A program made the position numbers and the translations under genes. A DNA stretch of 64,000 bases from Gymnopus androsaceus JB14 (Eukaryota; Basidiomycota; Agaricomycetes; Agaricales; Omphalotaceae), in NCBI GenBank assembly GCA_009733575.1, contig ML769384.1, forward strand, positions 437,257 to 501,256, given 5' to 3'. Below are positions 58,964 to 64,000 of this stretch, piece after piece. A model generated the notes under the pieces. That model had not been told where the DNA came from. It saw only the letters and a program-made list of their open reading frames with translations, and made no database searches. Each line of letters starts with the position of its first letter. Position 1 is the first letter of the stretch.

Positions 58964-59204
58964 GGTTTCTGAAAAGTTGTGAACAACTGTGGAGGGAAAA
59001 AGCTGCTGTATCGAATTTGCTAAGCATTCCCAGCACATGATCTCGGCCGCCAGCGGAGCTCTTGACTCGGCGCTTGACTGAGTTTAAATTCTCATGCTTG
59101 TCCCAATATTGAATGTCTGGAAAAGCAAGTGCGGGAGTGGACAGGAGAAAAAATTACTCAAAAAACACAAACAAAAAAGAACAACACATTAACGAGGTGC
59201 ATAT
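58964..59204. other. Promoter side of eL28 gene
   Basis: About 240 bp upstream of the eL28 start. A poly-A-rich run at 59150-59180. No recognised element. Confidence 0.35.
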
Positions 59205-59281
59205 TCCAATGGGCTGCTGTGCAACCCAGCGGTCATCTTACTTATGAAAGACGGCAATGTTAACCACTACACCGCATTGGA
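59205..59281 (-). pseudogene. tRNA-Glu-like pseudogene
   Basis: On the minus strand the ends TCCAATG (59281-59275) and CATTGGA (59211-59205) form a perfect 7-bp acceptor stem. Between them lies a box-A-type D arm GTGTAGTGGTTAACAT. An anticodon stem GCCGT/ACCGC pairs at 4 of 5 positions, around a loop that holds the anticodon TTC (Glu) and about 10 extra bases, like a small intron. The T arm is not normal: the box B (GGTTGCACAGC) departs from GGTTCGANTCC, and the variable loop is missing. The fold therefore looks like a decayed tRNA-Glu or the head of a tRNA-derived SINE. Confidence 0.4.
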
Positions 59282-59938
59282 GTACCTTATGTGCTTCTAA
59301 GTACAAGCTAGTGGAAGTTGATTTCAGTAAAGCATAGATCGGCCAAGGCAACATATTTTCCCTCTTGGATCCTTATTCATCACGATCACGATCAATAATG
59401 TACCCGATAATTCTCGTCCACCTCACCCTAGCGGGAGGCATGTATTCTCCTCCATGGCTGGGTTCACTAGCAAGAAGAGGGCCAGGACCAGCGGGAAGAG
59501 AGGAGATCAAGTGCCGGGAGTTGAGAGGGAGCTGCCAACAGGACTTCTACTTGAACTAGGTTGGTACGTCGGAGATCGAGATAGATAGCCGGGGAGTGAG
59601 TGACGGGGTGGTAATGGGCTAATATGTCGGTATAGTAGCTGTAGCTTTCACTATCCTGTCAGATCCTATTGTGTGTGAGCTCTCAGCTATTCGGAGGACA
59701 GGAGTCGAGCTGTTCATTGACGCAGCCAATGGGAGATGGCACGAGCGAGCTCAGTACGTGTAATTCAAGAGATATATATTCAATATCTACTTCCAAATCA
59801 AGCTCAATGTTCTTTGTTCACGTTCGGCGAAACTTCAAAATTTTAAAGTCGCGGCATTTACGGCCCGCAAATTAATATTGGTCGTAATTGTTTCCTTCTC
59901 ACCTTCAGTCACTTCTGTGGCCATTCCGCTCGTTCAGG
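59282..59938. other. Intergenic, about 660 bp
   Basis: Region between the tRNA-like element and the hydrolase gene; holds its promoter. Nothing recognised. Confidence 0.35.
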
Positions 59939-62662
59939 ATGCATACAGTCGCTTCTCGCCCACAAAATAGAGGGCCACGGAAATCTTCATCTTATGTTTC
60001 GCTGCGGAGAGATCAGCAGCAGCAGGGGTCATCGTTTTCATTTCCGCGTACCGATGAAAACAAAGTTGAACGCAAACCATTTCTTCGAGAGCGCTCCCGA
60101 ACAAGCCCTTCGAATTGGATCGAACGTCCAATTGGGCCGCGAATTTCGGCTACTTCGACTTTGACTGAAGGAACTCCTCCTGATACGCCAGTGGACAACC
60201 TTAGTTTCGATGTACTGGTTGCAGCGCCAGTTTCTGGAGTCGAAATGATGGATGCGCTCGTAGACGGCATGAATGGCGGAGATGAGTCGACATTTCATAA
60301 TCATCATCCTCTGTACCAGCCTCCGCTGCCTACTCCCCCTCCTGGCGTCGTTCTAGGCGGAGGAAAGGCAAGACGCCGGAATCGACGGCCCAGTTTCTCC
60401 GACGACGACGATCCTTCTCCTCCCAGAAAGCCTGCTCCTGCCTCCGAGAAACGTAAGAGCCTCGCACCGTCTATATCCGAAATAATCCGAGCCTATAATC
60501 CCCCTCCTCTCTCGCGCACTTCTTCATATTCCCGAAGTGCCGGTCATGCAACCGTGCACGAAGAATCTGAGCCAGATTTGGAATCTCTTACGGCAGAAAT
60601 TTCTCGGTCTTCCATTGATAGTATTGCTGATGAAGTGCGACGGACCCTTCGCCATCAGAATCCAAATCCTAATGCTTCTCCGCGTTCAGAATCTTTCTCT
60701 ATGACTCTGCCACCACCATCACTCATGAAACCAACAACTCCCTCTCAAGCCGTAGCACAGTATCTACGCTCTGCACGCCTCACCACTCTCCTCAAACTCA
60801 CTCGTTCCCCACATGCCTCCCACGACAATCCCCTGACCGTCAGTCTATCCGACTGGGTGACCAGACTGGTTTTCCAGTCTTGGTTTTTCTTGGTCTGGGG
60901 TGTGTCCGCCATGTCATGGGCTTGTACGACGAAATGGCCCAGTGCTTGGGTCTCAGACTCATTACCATCGATAGGTACGCTTACTTCCTATCTCGTTTCC
61001 CCACTTTTTTTTAAAAAAAATTACAACTTGTTCTCTCTCCAGATGGGGTCTAGGCCGAACAGAACCTCGCTCAAAGTCTGCCAAAGGCATCATCCAATGG
61101 GCATCCGTAGTCGAAGAAGTCTTGGATCTGCTGCAAATCGAACAATGCAGTGTTATGGCCCACTCGGCTGGTGCCCCATACGCCCTGTCGTTTGCAAACA
61201 AGCTAAAGGGCCGAATAAAGGGCGACGTGTGTTTATTGGCGCCGTGGGTCGGGGAAAGTGGTCAGTCTTCTCTCCTCTCAATCTACTTCATCCTCTACAT
61301 CTATTTTTCGCAGGTGGATACAAGTGGTTAAAATACGTCCCAAACGGGATACTCAAAACCGCTCAGGCGGCAGAGTGGAAGTTGCAGACGTGGATGATTG
61401 GGAAACCGCCTACGATGGCTTGGGAGGGCATTGGGTATACCGCCCAAACAGCTTCGCCAATATCCTCCAATAGGAAGCAATCTTCATCGTCAATGGACGA
61501 ACAACACCCTCCAAGACCGAGTATAAACAGTACGTTTAGCGCATACGACGATTTAGGCGATTTTGAAGGGCGGTTTGAGAGCAAGAGTACCTTGCCGCTG
61601 ACACGGAGCGAGAGCAGGAGCCAGAACCAGAACCAGAGTCCGGCGATTTCGAGGAAACCTTCGAGAGGGTTCTTGGGGAGGTTAAAGACCCAAACGCAGC
61701 CGCAGTCTCCTAGCGATGAATCGATATCACCGTCGTTGACGACTCCAACCACAGGTGGGAAGAAATTAAAAGCTCTCCGGTCGATGAGTTCACTGCGGTC
61801 GAAATCATCAACTTCTTCCAGAAAACAGCAACAGCAACCAACGCCCACGTCTCCTCAGTTACCACCTACATTCAAATTCGACGACAGTGGCTTGGGGATA
61901 CTATCAGATGACGCGTCGAATTGGACAAAGTCATTCACTTCCGCTTCCGACTCGTCGTCGTATTCATATTCGACTCCGGAAAGAAGTGGGATGCGGGCTA
62001 ACGGGAAGAGATCTATGTCGTTTTCTTCATCCTCTGGAAGGCCACTTAACATCCAATCATTACCTCCTTCTCCGAATCCCGCTTCCTCCTCATCACCTTA
62101 TTCTTCCCAGTCTCCTTCTATATACACATCCTCATACGCATCCGACCTCCCTTCACCAACATCCAGTAACAACACTCATCTCACCGCCACCACTTCCACT
62201 TCCCGTTTTCCTTCCTTCTCTCCCACGCCCTCATCAGTGTCCGTGTCCTCCTCCACCCCAACACCAACACCAACAACATCCACACCTACCTACCAACACC
62301 TCCTCGGCAACGCCCTCATCGCCGCCTCGCATTCCGAATCATCCAAAGGCACGCACAACGATTTATTACAAATCCTTAATCACGATCATCATCCCTGGGG
62401 GTTCACATACACCCCTGCGTACCCGCATCGGATACAGGTGTGGTATGGGGAGAGGGACGAGAAGATTGGGGAGGAGGCGGTGAGGTGGATGGAGAGGGGT
62501 TTTTGTGGTGCGAATGCGGGTGCGAGTGTCAACTGGAGTACGAGTACGGGTGATCCGAAAAAATGCACGGTGAAGATTGTGAAAGGTGCGGATCATGGGT
62601 TGATGTATAAAAGTGCAGTTGTAGTAGAGGTTTTGGAGGTTTTGAGAGGGTTTTGGGATTGA
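59939..62662 (+). CDS. Alpha/beta hydrolase with large Ser-rich insert, one frameshift
   Basis: Starts at ATG 59939 (MHTVASRPQNRGPRK); the first 300 residues are Ser/Pro/Arg-rich. Hydrolase fold segments are TGFPVLVFLGLGCVRHVMGL, LITIDRWGLGRTEPRS, then AHSAGAPYALSFAN with the nucleophile Ser in an A-H-S-A-G elbow and LLAPWVGESGGYKWL. Near the end come VWYGERDEKIGEEAVRW (candidate acid Asp) and VKGADHGLMYKSAV (candidate His). Between the cap and the acid lies a low-complexity insert of about 280 residues. Near 60850 the frame is off by one: the expected LSDLGDQTGFP appears as LSDWVTRLVF, as if one base were lost. Introns: 60973-61042 and 61262-61313 (GTCAGT donor). Function unknown; lipase- or esterase-like. 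Confidence 0.75.
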   Translation: MHTVASRPQNRGPRKSSSYVSLRRDQQQQGSSFSFPRTDENKVERKPFLRERSRTSPSNWIERPIGPRISATSTLTEGTPPDTPVDNLSFDVLVAAPVSGVEMMDALVDGMNGGDESTFHNHHPLYQPPLPTPPPGVVLGGGKARRRNRRPSFSDDDDPSPPRKPAPASEKRKSLAPSISEIIRAYNPPPLSRTSSYSRSAGHATVHEESEPDLESLTAEISRSSIDSIADEVRRTLRHQNPNPNASPRSESFSMTLPPPSLMKPTTPSQAVAQYLRSARLTTLLKLTRSPHASHDNPLTVSLSDWVTRLVFQSWFFLVWGVSAMSWACTTKWPSAWVSDSLPSIGTLTSYLVSPLFFKKNYNLFSLQMGSRPNRTSLKVCQRHHPMGIRSRRSLGSAANRTMQCYGPLGWCPIRPVVCKQAKGPNKGRRVFIGAVGRGKWSVFSPLNLLHPLHLFFAGGYKWLKYVPNGILKTAQAAEWKLQTWMIGKPPTMAWEGIGYTAQTASPISSNRKQSSSSMDEQHPPRPSINSTFSAYDDLGDFEGRFESKSTLPLTRSESRSQNQNQSPAISRKPSRGFLGRLKTQTQPQSPSDESISPSLTTPTTGGKKLKALRSMSSLRSKSSTSSRKQQQQPTPTSPQLPPTFKFDDSGLGILSDDASNWTKSFTSASDSSSYSYSTPERSGMRANGKRSMSFSSSSGRPLNIQSLPPSPNPASSSSPYSSQSPSIYTSSYASDLPSPTSSNNTHLTATTSTSRFPSFSPTPSSVSVSSSTPTPTPTTSTPTYQHLLGNALIAASHSESSKGTHNDLLQILNHDHHPWGFTYTPAYPHRIQVWYGERDEKIGEEAVRWMERGFCGANAGASVNWSTSTGDPKKCTVKIVKGADHGLMYKSAVVVEVLEVLRGFWD

Positions 62663-63384
62663 GTTGTGCGTATGTGTTTTTGGCGGATACTGGATTTTGG
62701 AGGGATGTTTAACCGGAGGCGTCCCGGAGTACGGTATGGACGAAGGATGGCTTTGGTCTTTTGGTACGAGTTAAATTTTTTGTGTGTCAACTTCGTGTTT
62801 TGTGGAAACTGCTGACTTTTTTGTGGCTGTCTGTGTGTTTATTGCCTGTTCCTTTTTTTCATTTTCGTTTTCTTTACTTAGATACCACCATATATAACAG
62901 CTCCGTTCGTTGCATCTTATTTCATCCTTTCACATTTCGTTTCCCTTTCTTGCATTTCTGTATACATACATAAACCTTGCCTGGAATCCATGTGTATCTT
63001 TGACTTATAAACTTTACCCTGTACATACGCCCTTCTCTCGAGTCTCGCTACCTAGTACTTTTTTATCAGTTCGACTTTGACTTAATTAATCTACTGACTA
63101 CATTTTCTGTTGTGCCAGTATATAATCTACTTGAAGAATACTTATTCCTAAATAACTCTCATTACTTGCATGTTTGTCAAAGGGGGTGGAAGCAATTAGA
63201 ATCGACACGAGTGCTACTCGTTCATCTGAAATCAGTATGTAGCTGTATCAGCGTTCAAAATCGTCAGTTCGAATATCTGCAAGCCATCAATTGAAAATTT
63301 GCGAAAGCAAGCTGGTTTACAGTGTATAACTCGTACTTACTGGAATCTAAACACCAACTTACAGTAGCTCTTCATCAAGATGTC
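62663..63384. other. Intergenic, about 720 bp
   Basis: AT-rich 3' flank of the hydrolase gene. No recognised gene. Confidence 0.35.
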
Positions 63385-63858
63385 TGGTGAAATGCCTCGA
63401 ACGGTTTCCCCAGTCGGGTATCGTGAAGCCCAAATTTGCCAGGAAGCTGGCTCCAAGCGTCCTTTCGTATATTGAGCCACCCCTCCTTCCCCAATCTGTC
63501 CGAATATTTAGGTCTGAACTCGATGGCGAGCGGCGCCATCTTCGACCGCTTGATCATCTCATACGCCCATTCCGGCCTCGAAAAGTCTGGCTTATTCTAC
63601 ATCCAGGATAGTCCAGAGCAATGGAATGCCAATGAGAACATGCATGTGTCACGGTGAACCGATGTCGACCGTTGCATAGTTCTGGGACAAGCACGAAGAT
63701 GAGACTAAGAATTTCCGCTGGAAGTTCGGTTCGTCTCTGTGTTGGTTCGAGCAAGGTTTGAGGCATAGTATATCTTCCGTGCAGAGCTACACTATTGAAA
63801 GAAATGCCAAATCAGTTCCCTTGTTACTGAGTAATCGACAGGGTAAGAATCATTCATA
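63385..63858 (-). pseudogene. Truncated F-box pseudogene
   Basis: A partial copy of the same F-box subfamily. The 5' end has the ATGAATG start (63858-63852), but the splice donor is ATTCTTACC where intact copies have GTTCTTATCC or GTCCTTATCC, so the GT is lost. A 70-codon piece reads ELPAEILSLIFVLVPELC and VTHACSHWHSIALDYPG, then a frame change leads to MIKRSKMAPLAIEFRPKYSD. Homology stops near 63385. An in-frame TAG also occurs directly after the expected exon 2 start. Only the N-terminal third of the gene remains, so it is not functional. Confidence 0.75.
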
Positions 63859-64000
63859 TTTGAGTCGGGAGAGCGCGGCAAAAGGAAGGTAGATGCCACA
63901 AGGAGGATCCTCTTGACAATAACGAGTCGACATAAACGCCATCAGATTTGGCGTCCCTCAGGTCTCTACTAGTACTTTATCGTGCTTTTGAACCATGCAT
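63859..64000. other. Right edge of window
   Basis: 5' flank of the truncated F-box pseudogene. No GGGCGCTTA box seen before the window ends. Confidence 0.3.

Overview
The window is nuclear DNA of a filamentous basidiomycete, most likely an Agaricomycete. The evidence is dense genes of basidiomycete type, many introns of about 50-60 bp, gaps of only 100-700 bp between most genes, Zn2Cys6 and F-box/LRR families, and recognisable fungal orthologues (Aurora kinase, ERG9, ATG16, IES1, septin, mitochondrial MutS). No operon, phage, bacterial mobile element or CRISPR array is present. All exon limits were worked out by hand from reading frames, splice sites and protein similarity.

Layout. 0-10 kb: 3' end of 6-phosphogluconate dehydrogenase (+), a frameshifted F-box gene (+), an Aurora kinase (+), a VIT/VWA protein (-), 6-phosphogluconolactonase (-) and a Rab7/Ypt7 GTPase (-). 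10-20.5 kb: ATG16 (+), divergent from the Rab7 gene across 103 bp, a Pub1/TIA-1-type three-RRM protein (-), prohibitin PHB1 carrying two +1 frameshifts (-), an ASNSD1-like glutaminase/asparagine synthase (-), a single-pass membrane protein with SR repeats (+) and squalene synthase (-). 20.5-30 kb: an F-box pseudogene (+), a bHLH transcription factor (+), an F-box/LRR protein with an acidic tail (-) and a BRCT-domain protein (+). 29-38 kb: branched-chain aminotransferase (+), an intron-rich aconitase (+) and a Zn2Cys6 transcription factor (+). 38-51 kb: mitochondrial MutS homologue MSH1 (-), divergent from a Cdc11-type septin (+), a MIT-domain protein (+), INO80 subunit IES1 (-) and a signal-peptide/transmembrane protein (+). 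51-64 kb: a decaying cluster of one F-box subfamily, a 0.73 kb fold-back element with perfect palindromes, ribosomal protein eL28 with an unusually long intron holding an H/ACA-snoRNA-like structure, a tRNA-Glu-like pseudogene and an alpha/beta hydrolase.

The most useful second-look items are these. (1) One F-box subfamily is present as five copies or relics that share a GGGCGCTTA box upstream and a 7-nt first exon. (2) The palindromic fold-back element sits inside the most decayed of those copies. (3) The eL28 intron has a candidate snoRNA. (4) The RAB7 and ATG16 genes share a very short divergent promoter. (5) Four introns are best explained as GC-AG. (6) The aconitase gene has 8-nt and 11-nt exons. 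(7) Single-base frameshifts occur in several conserved genes, including two in PHB1, which suggests either residual assembly indels or real decay and should be settled before the gene models are trusted.
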